Shown: piece by piece, positions 23,811 to 32,659 of the stretch
Layout: each line of letters starts with the position of its first letter
Position numbering within the stretch: the stretch's first letter is position 1
Assembly: GCF_033242265.1 (NCBI RefSeq)
Contig: NZ_BTFW01000001.1
Location: 3,307,001-3,371,000 of the forward strand
Reading direction: 5' to 3'
Length of the DNA: 64,000 nt
Source: Novosphingobium sp. IK01
GTDB taxonomy: Bacteria; Pseudomonadota; Alphaproteobacteria; Sphingomonadales; Sphingomonadaceae
The notes under the pieces: generated by a model
Databases searched by the model: none
The model's input: the letters and a program-made list of their open reading frames with translations, nothing else
What the model was told of the DNA's origin: nothing
Position numbers and translations under genes: made by a program

Positions 23811-25511
23811 TTAGCCGCGGGCCTTGAGAGCTTCGCCGAGGATGTCGCCGAGCGAAGCGCCCGAGTCCGACGAACCGTACTGTTCCACCGCTTCCTTTTC
23901 TTCGGCCAGCTGGCGGGCCTTGATCGAGAAGTTGGGCTTCTTCGAACGGTCGAAGCCGGTGACCATGGCGTCGATCTTCTGACCGACCTGGAAGCGGTCG
24001 GGGCGCTGTTCGTCGCGGTCGCGACCCAGGTCCGAACGCTTGATGAAGCCGGTGGCGCCATCGTCGCCAGCCTGAACTTCGAGGCCGCCGTCACGCACTT
24101 CGAGCACGGTCACGGTCACGACTTCGCCGCGACGCAGCGAACCCGAGGTGGCCACGCCGCCAGCAGCCGGAGCGCCCTTTTCGAGCTGCTTCATGCCAAG
24201 GCTGATGCGTTCCTTGTCGACGTCCACGTCGAGGACCACGGCCTTGACCTGCTCACCCTTGCGGTGGAGGGCCAGCGCGTCTTCACCCGAGATGCCCCAG
24301 GCGATGTCCGACATGTGAACCATGCCGTCCACGTCGCCATCGAGGCCGATGAACAGACCGAATTCGGTCGCGTTCTTGACTTCGCCTTCGACGATCGAGC
24401 CAACCGGGTGCTTTTCGGCGAAAGCTTCCCAGGGGTTCTGCTGGGCCTGCTTGAGGCCGAGGCTGATGCGGCGCTTGTCGCTGTCGACTTCGAGCACCAT
24501 GACGTCGACGCCCTGGCTGGTCGAAACGATCTTGCCGGGGTGGACGTTCTTCTTGGTCCACGACATTTCCGAAACGTGCACCAGGCCTTCGATGCCCGGT
24601 TCGAGTTCGACGAAGGCGCCGTATTCGGTGATGTTGGTGACAGTGCCGTGCAGCTTGGCGCCGACCGGGTACTTGGCGGCAACGCCATCCCAGGGATCGC
24701 TTTCAAGCTGCTTCATGCCCAGCGAGATGCGCTGCGTGTCCTGGTTGATGCGGATGATCTGGACGCGCACGGTGTCGCCGATGGCGATCACTTCCGAGGG
24801 GTGGTTGACGCGCTTGTAGCTCATGTCGGTGACATGGAGCAGGCCGTCGATGCCGCCCAGGTCCACGAACGCACCGTAGTCGGTGATGTTCTTGACCACG
24901 CCGTCGATGATCTGGCCTTCCTTGAGGTTCTGGATCAGGCCCGAGCGCTGTTCGGCGCGGGTTTCTTCCAGAACGGCGCGGCGCGAAACCACGATGTTGC
25001 CACGGCGGCGATCCATCTTGAGGATCTGGAAAGGCTGCGGCATGTCCATCAGCGGGGTCACGTCGCGCACGGGGCGGATGTCGACCTGCGAGCCGGGCAG
25101 GAAGGCTACGGCGCCGTCGAGGTCGACGGTGAAGCCACCCTTCACGCGGCCGAAGATCACGCCTTCAACGCGCTTGCCTTCGCCGAATTCGGCTTCGAGC
25201 TTGTCCCAGGCGGCTTCGCGGCGGGCGCGGTCGCGCGACAGCATGGCTTCGCCGTCGGCGTTTTCAACGCGGTCCACGAACACTTCGACTTCGTCGCCGA
25301 CCTTGAGGCCGTGCGGCTGGCCGGGGGCGGCGAATTCGCGCAGGGCCACGCGGCCTTCGCTCTTCAGGCCCACGTCGATGACGGCCTTGTCGTTTTCGAT
25401 GGCGGTAACGGTGCCCTTGACCACGCGGCCTTCAAAGCCACCGTTGGCGGCAGCGCCGAGCGTTTCGTCAAGCAGCGCGGCGAAATCGTCGCGCGTCGGG
25501 TTGGTCGACAT
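23811..25511 (-). CDS. rpsA: 30S ribosomal protein S1
   Basis: 566 residues from ATG 25511. S1 helps bind and unfold mRNA on the small subunit. Repeated S1 (OB-fold) domains can be followed: VVKGTVTAIENDKAVIDVG, GVIFGRVKGGFTVDL, GVVKNITDYGAFVDLGG, GTVTNITEYGAFVELEPG, GEVKNATEFGLFIGL and a weaker sixth, VTVTVLEVRDGGLEV. AGGAAG lies 10 nt before the start. The codon set is noticeably narrower than in the neighbours, as expected of a highly expressed gene. A 324-bp untranslated stretch precedes it. Confidence 0.97.
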   Translation of the reverse strand: MSTNPTRDDFAALLDETLGAAANGGFEGRVVKGTVTAIENDKAVIDVGLKSEGRVALREFAAPGQPHGLKVGDEVEVFVDRVENADGEAMLSRDRARREAAWDKLEAEFGEGKRVEGVIFGRVKGGFTVDLDGAVAFLPGSQVDIRPVRDVTPLMDMPQPFQILKMDRRRGNIVVSRRAVLEETRAEQRSGLIQNLKEGQIIDGVVKNITDYGAFVDLGGIDGLLHVTDMSYKRVNHPSEVIAIGDTVRVQIIRINQDTQRISLGMKQLESDPWDGVAAKYPVGAKLHGTVTNITEYGAFVELEPGIEGLVHVSEMSWTKKNVHPGKIVSTSQGVDVMVLEVDSDKRRISLGLKQAQQNPWEAFAEKHPVGSIVEGEVKNATEFGLFIGLDGDVDGMVHMSDIAWGISGEDALALHRKGEQVKAVVLDVDVDKERISLGMKQLEKGAPAAGGVATSGSLRRGEVVTVTVLEVRDGGLEVQAGDDGATGFIKRSDLGRDRDEQRPDRFQVGQKIDAMVTGFDRSKKPNFSIKARQLAEEKEAVEQYGSSDSGASLGDILGEALKARG

Positions 25512-25835
25512 GAAATAGTCTTCCTGTTTCGATGTTTCCGGCCAGGCGGTTGTCTCCGCCGGTCTTTTCTCCGCATGCCTGCCCCATGCAGGATGCGGGC
25601 CAAAAGGGCCGATCTGCCCATGCGGGCCGGATGCCCACGCAGGCATTCCCCCGATTACGCAAGGGAACCGGGCGCGCTTAGGCTCACGAGGTCCGAAATG
25701 CAAGAAAAACCCTATGGCGCGGCGCGGGAAACGATGGTTTCCTTTGCGCAAGGTCAAGGCGCCACCACGGCGCCGATTCTAATGAATTGGTCATATCAAG
25801 CGACCATCATCGTCCGGACCTTGGGAGACGAAGCA
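25512..25835. other. 324-bp divergent intergenic region (rpsA / GNAT)
   Basis: No convincing gene. It must contain the rpsA promoter (minus) and the GNAT gene promoter (plus). On the rpsA side several GC-rich repeats (GGGCC, CATGC) could fold into a structured leader. In other bacteria S1 regulates its own leader; whether that occurs here cannot be told. Confidence 0.5.
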
Positions 25836-26387
25836 ATGACCCAGCCTGCCCCTACTCCTGCGCCCAATCTGGCCCAGATCGCCCGTGCGGTGACCGTTCC
25901 GACCCGCAGCGGCGTGACGCTCAGCGTCCGTCAGGCCTTTGCCGAGGACGAGCACGCGCTGGCCGTGTTCTTCGATGCGGTCCTTCCCGAAGACCGCCGC
26001 TTCCGCTTTCTGGCCGCTGCCGGCCACCTCGACCATGATCGCCTCGCGCCGATGACCCATGTCGATCACTGGCGCACGGAAAGCTTCCTGGCCTTCGATC
26101 AGGCGACCGGCGAGCTTGTCGCTTCGGCGGTGCTGGCCTGCGACGCCGAGATGGAAACCGGCGAAGTGGCGATCTCGGTGCGCGGCGACTATCGCGGGCG
26201 CGGCGTGGGCTGGGGCATGCTCAACCTTGTCGCCGCCGAGGGCGAGCGCCGCGGCCTTACGCGGGTGATCGCGATCGAGGATCGCGCCAACCATGCCGCG
26301 ATCGAACTGGAAAAGGATTGCGGCTTCGTGGCCCATGGCGTGGAGGGCGACCCCCACATCGTCATGCTCGAAAAGACGCTGCGCTGA
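25836..26387 (+). CDS. GNAT-family N-acetyltransferase
   Basis: 183 residues. GNAT enzymes transfer an acetyl group from acetyl-CoA to an amine. The acetyl-CoA pyrophosphate loop is GDYRGRGVGWGML, about residues 128-140, matching Q/R-x-x-G-x-G/A. The start MTQPAP at 25836 has GGGAG about 9 nt upstream. An earlier in-frame ATG at 25782 lacks a ribosome site. The C terminus DCGFVAHGVEGDPHIVMLEK fits the family. It resembles the GNAT modules found in protein-acetyltransferase-like proteins, but its substrate is unknown. Confidence 0.86.
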   Translation: MTQPAPTPAPNLAQIARAVTVPTRSGVTLSVRQAFAEDEHALAVFFDAVLPEDRRFRFLAAAGHLDHDRLAPMTHVDHWRTESFLAFDQATGELVASAVLACDAEMETGEVAISVRGDYRGRGVGWGMLNLVAAEGERRGLTRVIAIEDRANHAAIELEKDCGFVAHGVEGDPHIVMLEKTLR

Positions 26388-26404
26388 CCTTTTTGGCCTG
26401 AATT

Positions 26405-27838
26405 TCAGGCCAGTCTTGCCAGCAGGTCGCGCGCGAAGGCAGAAAGGGTGTCGTCGCGCGCGCCCATGATCACGATACGGTCATCAGCACGGGTGCCGGA
26501 GCGGGCGAGGGCGAGCAGCCTTTCGCCCGCTGTGGCGCGGTCACCGATGTGTTCGGCATGGCCGCCGTGGTCGTTGATCAGGCCGACGATCCGTTCCGAG
26601 CCCTGGGTGCGGTCCACCGTGCCGCCGAAATAGACCGGATCGGTCAGGATCACGCGGTCTTCCGCGCCCAGTCGCGTGGCGAAGACTTCGGCCAGTTCCG
26701 CGCCCATCTGGCGCAGCGGGCCATAGCCATGGGGCTGGAACAGCGCGAGCACGCGGCCCGGATGGGCCTTGAGCGTGGCGAGCGTGGCGGCCACCTTTTC
26801 CGGGTTGTGTCCGAAATCGTCGATCACGGTCACGCCAGAGGCGCTCGTGCCCACGATGTCGAACCGGCGGGCAAGGCCCGCGAACGTGCCCAGCGCGGCG
26901 GCGGCCTGCGCCAGCGGAACCCCCAGCGCACTGGCGGCGGAAAGGGCGGCCAGCGCATTGGCGAGGTTGTGGCGGCCCGGCACCTTGAGGGCGAGGGGGG
27001 CGGTGGAACCATCGCGGCGGTCGATGACCGTGGCGGCAAGGCTGGTCGGCCCTTCCACGATGCTTTCGGGCAGCGCGCTGATCATCGCCTCGGGCGCAAA
27101 GCCGAAGGTGATCGCCGCGCGGGCGCGCGGGCGCAGGGCGAGGCTCTCTGCGTCGTCGGCATTGAGCACGGCGACGGGTGCAGCGGCGAGGAAATCGCCA
27201 AACAGGACACGCAGTTCCTCAAGGCTTTTGTGATCGAGGCTCACATTGTTGAGCACGGCCACGCGCGGGCGGTAGAGCGCGATCGAGCCGTCGCTCTCGT
27301 CCACTTCCGACACGAACACGCCGCCCTGACCAACTCGTGCCGAGGCAAACGGCGCGTCTGCACTCGCAAAATTCTTCATCACCGCGCCGTTCATGATCGT
27401 GGGATCGCGCTCCAGCGCGGTCAGGATCCAGCCGATCATGCCGGTCACGGTCGACTTGCCACTGGTTCCGCCCACGGCCACGCCGCAATCGGCGGCGTTG
27501 AACAGCCGCGCGAGCAGTTGCGCGCGCGACAGCCGCGCACAGCCCAGTTCGCGGGCGCGGACCACTTCGGGCACGGTGTCTTCGACGGCGGCAGAAGCTA
27601 CCAGTGTCTGGCGCGGATCGGCCAAGCCGCTGCCGTCCTGCGGGAACAGGGTGAAGCCCAGGCTTTCGAGCCAGGCGAACTTTTCGGGGCTGCGGCCCTG
27701 ATCGCGCCCCCGGTCGGACCCCGAAACTTGCGCGCCCGCCCCCTTGAGGATCAGCGCGAGGGGCAACATGCCCGATCCGCCGATGCCGCAGAAAAACCAG
27801 GGATGGGCGGTGAGCGGCTCGGCAGTCTGGGTGGTCAT
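26405..27838 (-). CDS. Mur ligase (MurC/Mpl type)
   Basis: 477 residues with the three-domain Mur ligase layout. The N-terminal Rossmann segment is FFCGIGGSGMLPLAL, and the ATP loop is GGTSGKSTVTG near residue 120. Metal and substrate regions are SEVDESDGS and NVSLDHK, and a C-terminal Rossmann part holds VIDDFGHNPEKVAAT. The family joins an amino acid or peptide to UDP-N-acetylmuramate. The G-I-G-G-S-G-M start is like MurC; the gene lies outside any mur/fts cluster, so a recycling ligase (Mpl) or a MurC paralogue are both possible. ATG 27838 is preferred to a longer frame. Confidence 0.78.
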   Translation of the reverse strand: MTTQTAEPLTAHPWFFCGIGGSGMLPLALILKGAGAQVSGSDRGRDQGRSPEKFAWLESLGFTLFPQDGSGLADPRQTLVASAAVEDTVPEVVRARELGCARLSRAQLLARLFNAADCGVAVGGTSGKSTVTGMIGWILTALERDPTIMNGAVMKNFASADAPFASARVGQGGVFVSEVDESDGSIALYRPRVAVLNNVSLDHKSLEELRVLFGDFLAAAPVAVLNADDAESLALRPRARAAITFGFAPEAMISALPESIVEGPTSLAATVIDRRDGSTAPLALKVPGRHNLANALAALSAASALGVPLAQAAAALGTFAGLARRFDIVGTSASGVTVIDDFGHNPEKVAATLATLKAHPGRVLALFQPHGYGPLRQMGAELAEVFATRLGAEDRVILTDPVYFGGTVDRTQGSERIVGLINDHGGHAEHIGDRATAGERLLALARSGTRADDRIVIMGARDDTLSAFARDLLARLA

Positions 27839-27904
27839 GGCGCAAGGCCCTACAGGAATTGGGGCGGCAGTGACAAGACGGGCCCCTCCGTCAGGCCTGC
27901 GGCC

Positions 27905-28015
27905 TGCCACCTCCCCATTGCATGGGGAGGATCAAACCCCGGCCTTGCTGATCCTCCCCATGCAATGGGGAGGGGGACCGCCCGCGATAGCGGGTGGTGG
28001 AGGGGAATGGACGCC
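27905..28015. repeat. Dispersed intergenic repeat with 25-bp perfect inverted repeat
   Basis: CCTCCCCATTGCATGGGGAG continues as a 25-nt arm (27910-27934) and is perfectly complemented at 27949-27973. Each arm is itself a short palindrome. It is followed by GGGGGACCGCCCGCGATAGCGGGTGGTGGAGGGG, a motif I recognise as common between genes of alphaproteobacteria (that is from memory, not a search). It lies between divergent genes and is probably a REP-like or MITE-like element. Confidence 0.65.
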
Positions 28016-28042
28016 AGACGCAAGCCCCCCTACGAACACCCC

Positions 28043-28879
28043 ATGATCCACATCGCCGTTTGCGCCCCATCCACCCCGTTTACCCGCGACGATGCCGCGC
28101 GCGTGGAAGCGCTCGTTGGGCAAGTTCCCGGCCTGTCCATCGCCTTCCACGACCAGTGCTTTGCCAGCGAGGGCCATTTCGCCGGAAGCGACGCCCTGCG
28201 CCTCGCGGCTTTCGTCGAATGCGCCAATGATCGGGCGGTCGATGCGGTATGGTTTGCGCGCGGCGGCTATGGCGCGGGGCGGATCGCGCAGGATGCGATG
28301 GGGCGGCTGGGAGCGGCGGCGTGCGGCAAGACCTATCTGGGCTATTCGGATGGCGGCGTGCTGCTGGCCGCGCTCTATCGCGCCGGGATCGGGCGGCCCG
28401 TCCATGCGCCGATGCCGGTCGATCTGCGCCGGGCCGGGGGCGAGGCGGCGGTGCGGCGCGTGCTCGACTGGCTGGCGGGTGATCCGCAGGGGCTGGAGCC
28501 TTCGCTGGTGAGCGAGGCACGGCCCGTGGTCGCCTTCAACCTGATGACGCTCGCGATGATCATGGGCACCCCGGTCATGCCGGATCTGGCCGGGCATGTC
28601 GTGATGGTCGAGGAAGTGAGTGAGCACGATTATGCCGTCGACCGGCTGCTGTTCCATGTGACGGCGGGCCTGCAACAGGCGGGGGCTGCCGGACTGCGGA
28701 TCGGCAGGGTCAGTCAGGTGCCTGAAAACGATAGGCCTTTTGGCTTTTGCGTCGATCAGATGGTACGCCACTGGTGCGACAGGACCGGGCTGGCCTTTCT
28801 GGGCCGGGCCGACATCGGGCACGATGCCGATAACCGGATTGTCCCCTTCGGGGTTGCAGGACGGGCGCGGGGTCAATAG
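28043..28879 (+). CDS. LD-carboxypeptidase (peptidase S66, MccF/LdcA-like)
   Basis: 278 residues. S66 enzymes remove the terminal D-amino acid from murein tetrapeptides during recycling, or cleave microcin-type conjugates. The catalytic Ser is in GYSDGGVLLAAL, near residue 104, and the Glu and His of the triad appear in VMVEEVSEHDYAVDRLLFH. It starts MIHIAVCAPSTPFTRDDA, a normal start of the family. It is divergent from the Mur ligase gene across the dispersed repeat; a shared role in cell-wall recycling is a reasonable inference. It precedes fabD by 51 nt on the same strand. Confidence 0.85.
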   Translation: MIHIAVCAPSTPFTRDDAARVEALVGQVPGLSIAFHDQCFASEGHFAGSDALRLAAFVECANDRAVDAVWFARGGYGAGRIAQDAMGRLGAAACGKTYLGYSDGGVLLAALYRAGIGRPVHAPMPVDLRRAGGEAAVRRVLDWLAGDPQGLEPSLVSEARPVVAFNLMTLAMIMGTPVMPDLAGHVVMVEEVSEHDYAVDRLLFHVTAGLQQAGAAGLRIGRVSQVPENDRPFGFCVDQMVRHWCDRTGLAFLGRADIGHDADNRIVPFGVAGRARGQ

Positions 28880-28930
28880 GGCCGCGCGAGTTTTTTGAGA
28901 TCGCCAGCTTTTTTACGGAGTCATTTCACC

Positions 28931-29869
28931 ATGCGGGCATTCGTTTTTCCGGGGCAGGGTAGCCAGAAGGTGGGCATGGGCGCCGAACTCGCCGCTGCCA
29001 GCCCCGCCGCGCGCGAAGTGTTCGAGGAAGTCGACGACGCGCTGGGCCAGAAGCTGTTCGAGATCATGACGCAAGGGCCCGACGAGGCGCTGACCCTGAC
29101 CGAGAACGCCCAGCCCGCGATCATGGCCCATGCCATTGCCGTGCTGCGCGTGCTTGAAAAGGAAGGCGGCATCGCGCTGGCCGACAAGGCCGATTTCGTC
29201 GCCGGGCACAGCCTTGGCGAATATACCGCGCTTTGCGCCGCCGGGGCTTTCTCGCTGGCCGATACCGCGCGCCTGCTCAAGCTGCGCGGGCGTTCGATGC
29301 AGGCTGCCGTGCCGGTGGGCGAGGGCGCCATGGCCGCGCTGCTGGGCGCCGACATCGAGAAGGCGACGGCGCTGGCCGATGCCGCCGCGCAGGGTGAAGT
29401 CTGCACCGTGGCCAACGACAACGACCCCGGTCAGGTCGTCCTTTCGGGCCACAAGGGCGCGATCGAGCGCGCGGTGGCCATGGTCAAGGACTTCGGGATC
29501 AAGCGCGGCGTGCTGCTGCCGGTTTCCGCGCCGTTCCACTGCCCGCTGATGCAGCCTGCCGCCGATGCCATGGCGCAGGCGCTGGCCGCCACCCCGCCGC
29601 AGGCCTTCCGCGTGCCGCTGTTCGCCAATGTCACCGCTGCGGTGGTGACCGATCCGGCGCAAGTCCAGGCGCTGCTGGTCGAGCAGGTGACGGGCCGCGT
29701 GCGCTGGCGCGAAAGCGCGATCGCGATGAAGGAAGCGGGCGTCGAAGCCTTCGTCGAACTGGGCGGCAAGGTGCTCGCGCCGATGATCACCCGCTCGGCG
29801 GGCGCGGATCTGGCCGTCACCAGCGTGATCACCATGGCCGACATCGAGGCGCTGGCCAAGGGTCTGTGA
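28931..29869 (+). CDS. fabD: Malonyl-CoA:ACP transacylase
   Basis: 312 residues, standard FabD length. It loads malonyl groups onto acyl carrier protein for fatty acid synthesis. The start MRAFVFPGQGSQKVGMG contains the conserved PGQGSQ, and the catalytic serine lies in VAGHSLGEYTAL near residue 93. The second catalytic His is in SAPFHCPLMQPA. GGAG lies 10 nt before ATG 28931. fabG follows 55 nt downstream, the common fabD-fabG order. Confidence 0.96.
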   Translation: MRAFVFPGQGSQKVGMGAELAAASPAAREVFEEVDDALGQKLFEIMTQGPDEALTLTENAQPAIMAHAIAVLRVLEKEGGIALADKADFVAGHSLGEYTALCAAGAFSLADTARLLKLRGRSMQAAVPVGEGAMAALLGADIEKATALADAAAQGEVCTVANDNDPGQVVLSGHKGAIERAVAMVKDFGIKRGVLLPVSAPFHCPLMQPAADAMAQALAATPPQAFRVPLFANVTAAVVTDPAQVQALLVEQVTGRVRWRESAIAMKEAGVEAFVELGGKVLAPMITRSAGADLAVTSVITMADIEALAKGL

Positions 29870-29924
29870 TTGTCCGGCGCGGCGGGGCCGGGGGCTCCTG
29901 CCGCGCTCATTCGGAGCAAAATGT

Positions 29925-30689
29925 ATGGAAAACCGTCTTTTCGACCTGACCGGCATGACCGCGCTGGTCACCGGCGCTGCCGGTGGCATCGGCTCGGCGA
30001 TCAGCCACGCGCTGGCCCGCCAGGGTGCCCGCCTTGCCCTTTCGGGCACGAATCCGGGCAAGCTGGAAGCCTTCCGCGATGAACTCGTCGTGGCCTATGG
30101 GCAGGACCATGTCGCGTTGCCGTGCGACCTGTCGAATGCCGAACAGGTCGAGCAGCTCGTCCCCTCGGCGCTGGCCGCGCTGGGCAAGATCGACATTCTC
30201 GTCAACAATGCCGGGATCACCCGCGACAACCTCGCCATGCGCATGAAGGACGAGGAATGGGACGCGGTGATCCGCGTGAACCTCGAAGCGGCCTTCCGCC
30301 TGATGCGCAGCGCGACCAAGCCGATGATGAAGGCCCGCTTTGGCCGCATCATCTCGGTCACCAGCGTCGTGGGCGCGACGGGCAACCCCGGTCAGGTCAA
30401 CTATGCGGCGGCCAAGGCCGGCCTTGTCGGCATGTCGAAGAGCCTCGCGCAGGAACTGGCCAGCCGCAATGTCACCGTCAACTGCGTGGCCCCCGGCTTC
30501 ATCCGCACCGCGATGACCGACGTGCTGCCCGACGCCCAGAAGGAGGCGCTCAACGCCCGTATCCCGATGGGCCGCATGGGCGAGGGCCAGGATATCGGCG
30601 CGGCGGTTGCCTATCTCGCCAGCAAGGAAGCCGGTTACATGACCGGCCAGACCCTGCATGTGAACGGCGGCATGGCGATGTTTGCATGA
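29925..30689 (+). CDS. fabG: 3-oxoacyl-[ACP] reductase
   Basis: 254 residues, an SDR enzyme reducing 3-oxoacyl-ACP with NADPH. Rossmann motif TGAAGGIGSA, NNAGITRDNL, catalytic Ser in VTSVVGATGNPGQ and YAAAKAG are all present. The NAGITRDNL and GQVNYAAAKAG runs are typical of FabG rather than of other SDRs. GGAG is 9 nt before ATG 29925. Its stop overlaps the start of the following small exported protein by 4 nt (ATGA). Confidence 0.95.
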   Translation: MENRLFDLTGMTALVTGAAGGIGSAISHALARQGARLALSGTNPGKLEAFRDELVVAYGQDHVALPCDLSNAEQVEQLVPSALAALGKIDILVNNAGITRDNLAMRMKDEEWDAVIRVNLEAAFRLMRSATKPMMKARFGRIISVTSVVGATGNPGQVNYAAAKAGLVGMSKSLAQELASRNVTVNCVAPGFIRTAMTDVLPDAQKEALNARIPMGRMGEGQDIGAAVAYLASKEAGYMTGQTLHVNGGMAMFA

Positions 30690-31219
30690 GGCCTGCCGGG
30701 TGGGTGCTGCTTGGCGCGGCGTCGGGGCTGCTTGCCCCGGCGACCGTTCTGGCGCGCCCGCCCGAGGTCATGGCCTGCGCGGTCAAGGCCGCGCCGCCGG
30801 GCATCGAGGAGCGCGTGGCCGACGCGCTCCTGACGCCCGGTACGCCCGCCTCGAATGCGACACAGGCCGATGTGCGGGCGATCACCGATGCCTGTGCCTA
30901 TGATCAATTGCTGACCATGCCCCAGCACGAGGCCTATTTTTCCTATTCGTGGGGCCGCATGGGCCGCGACGCGCTCGACGCGCGGCTGGCTGCCGAGGGG
31001 ATCGGCAGCGCGGTGATCGACCGCGCGCTCGACATTGGCCCGGGCAATACCAACAACCCGGCCGCCGAGGTAACGAAGGGCGACTTGCGGATCGTGGGCG
31101 AGGCGCTCGACGCGGCGGGCAAGGCCCAGGCGAGCGTGACCAGCCGGGGCTGGCAACTGATCACCGCCTGGATCACCGCCACCGCGATGATGTTCAGCGG
31201 CCAGCGCGATCTGGAGTGA
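30686..31219 (+). CDS. Exported hypothetical protein coupled to fabG
   Basis: 177 residues. ATG 30686 overlaps the fabG stop (ATGA), so it is probably translationally coupled. The N terminus, MRPAGWVLLGAASGLLAPAT followed by VLARPPEV, is a signal peptide; cleavage after VLA is likely. The mature part has two Cys (MACAV, DACAY) that could pair in the periplasm, and a C-terminal hydrophobic segment (WQLITAWITATAMMFSG). I do not recognise a family. The next gene is dnaN, 259 bp away. Confidence 0.72.
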   Translation: MRPAGWVLLGAASGLLAPATVLARPPEVMACAVKAAPPGIEERVADALLTPGTPASNATQADVRAITDACAYDQLLTMPQHEAYFSYSWGRMGRDALDARLAAEGIGSAVIDRALDIGPGNTNNPAAEVTKGDLRIVGEALDAAGKAQASVTSRGWQLITAWITATAMMFSGQRDLE

Positions 31220-31265
31220 CCGGGCCCCTGACGGCCGGACAATCCCGTATTATTTGCAAGTTTTG

Positions 31266-31281
31266 GTGCATTTTATGCACA
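31266..31281 (+). promoter_or_regulatory. Palindrome with a DnaA-box-like sequence upstream of dnaN
   Basis: GTGCAT-TTT-ATGCAC (31266-31280) is a perfect inverted repeat, and TTATGCACA (31273-31281) matches the DnaA-box consensus TTATNCACA. It lies about 200 bp before dnaN. One box alone is weak evidence. Confidence 0.35.
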
Positions 31282-31478
31282 GATTCACCATTCCCCCTTA
31301 TGCCGAGCCTTGTCGGCAGGCCATGCCGCGCTAAGAAAGATGGTCCGAAACGCGCGAACGGCCACTCTTCCGTGGCTTGGAGTCGTGCAACCAAACCCGG
31401 ACGGCGCCTGCCCGTCCAGCTTCGGTTCCTCCGGTTTTGCCGTGGGGGCCGGGATCGACACTGGGGATCGAGACGAGA

Positions 31479-32597
31479 ATGAAGGCGACCATCGAACGCG
31501 CGACGCTGCTGCGCTGCCTGTCCCATGTCCAGTCGGTTGTCGAACGCCGCAACACCATTCCCATCCTCTCGAACGTGCTGATCGAGGCTTCGGCGGACAA
31601 TTCGGTGCGCCTGATGGCGACCGACCTCGACCTCCAGATTGTCGAGTCGATGCCTGCCGTCACGGTCGAGGCGCCCGGCGCGATCACCGTTTCGGCCCAC
31701 CTCCTGTTCGACATCGCGCGCAAGCTGCCCGATGGCTCGCAGGTGAGCCTGGAAACCGCCGACAACCGCATGGTCGTCAAGGCCGGGCGCAGCCGCTTCC
31801 AGCTGCCCACCCTGCCGCGCGATGATTTCCCGGTGATCGTGGAAGGCGACCTGCCGACCAGCTTCGAGATCCCCGCGCGCGTGCTGGCCGAACTGATCGA
31901 CCGCACCCGTTTCGCGATCTCGACCGAGGAAACCCGCTATTACCTCAACGGGATCTTCTTCCACGTCGCCGACGACGTGCTCAAGGCTGCGGCCACCGAC
32001 GGCCACCGCCTTGCGCGCTATACGCTGGCCCGCCCCGAGGGCGCCGAGGGGATGCCTGACGTGATCGTGCCGCGCAAGTGCGTGGGCGAGTTGCGCAAGC
32101 TGCTCGAAGAAGTGCTCGACACCAATGTCCTGCTCGACCTTTCGGCCAGCAAGGTGCGCTTCACGCTGGGCGGCGAACATGGCGTCGTGCTGACCAGCAA
32201 GCTGATCGACGGCACGTTCCCCGACTATACCCGCGTGATCCCGACTGCCAACGACAAGCTGCTGCGCCTCGATCCGCGCAGCTTCTACGAAGCGGTGGAC
32301 CGCGTGGCGACGATCGCCACGGAAAAGACCCGCGCGGTCAAGATGGCGCTCGAAACCGACCGAGTGACGCTCTCGGTGACCAGCCCCGACAACGGCACTG
32401 CTGCCGAAGAACTCCCCGCCGACTACACCTCGCAGGGCTTCGAGATCGGCTTCAACGCCAATTACCTGAAGGACATCCTCAGCCAGATCGACGGCGATCT
32501 GGTCGAGCTTCATCTGGCCGATGCCGGAGCGCCCACGCTGATCCGCAAGGACGACAAGGCCTCGGCGCTCTATGTGCTGATGCCGATGCGCGTGTAA
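31479..32597 (+). CDS. dnaN: DNA polymerase III beta subunit (sliding clamp)
   Basis: 372 residues, the standard clamp length. It forms the ring that holds Pol III on DNA. The start MKATIERATLLRCLSHVQSV and TIPILSNVLIEA are typical of the first domain, DGHRLARYTL of the second and the C-terminal ALYVLMPMRV of the third. ATG 31479 is chosen by homology-like start (basic, then IER); an upstream in-frame reading to 31377 adds a proline-rich piece with no ribosome site. It is not next to dnaA or recF here. Confidence 0.97.
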   Translation: MKATIERATLLRCLSHVQSVVERRNTIPILSNVLIEASADNSVRLMATDLDLQIVESMPAVTVEAPGAITVSAHLLFDIARKLPDGSQVSLETADNRMVVKAGRSRFQLPTLPRDDFPVIVEGDLPTSFEIPARVLAELIDRTRFAISTEETRYYLNGIFFHVADDVLKAAATDGHRLARYTLARPEGAEGMPDVIVPRKCVGELRKLLEEVLDTNVLLDLSASKVRFTLGGEHGVVLTSKLIDGTFPDYTRVIPTANDKLLRLDPRSFYEAVDRVATIATEKTRAVKMALETDRVTLSVTSPDNGTAAEELPADYTSQGFEIGFNANYLKDILSQIDGDLVELHLADAGAPTLIRKDDKASALYVLMPMRV

Positions 32598-32621
32598 GCG
32601 CCGCTGCGCCAAAGGAAATGC

Positions 32622-32655
32622 AAAGGGCCTCCCCGGCAGACGGGGAGGCCCTTTT
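32622..32655. terminator. Strong bidirectional terminator (dnaN / hutD)
   Basis: A 14-bp perfect stem AAAGGGCCTCCCCG / CGGGGAGGCCCTTT (32622-32635, 32641-32654), 5-nt loop, ending in TTTT. It lies between convergent dnaN and hutD. Confidence 0.9.
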
Positions 32656-32659
32656 GCTT

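Noticed and set aside
24264..25835. A long upstream extension of the GNAT gene through rpsA
   Set aside because: It runs antisense through rpsA; a ribosome site at 25836 supports a short GNAT gene.
26389..26412. TTTTT followed by a 9-bp palindrome between GNAT and the Mur ligase
   Set aside because: The T run is on the wrong side of the palindrome for both genes, so it is not a good intrinsic terminator.
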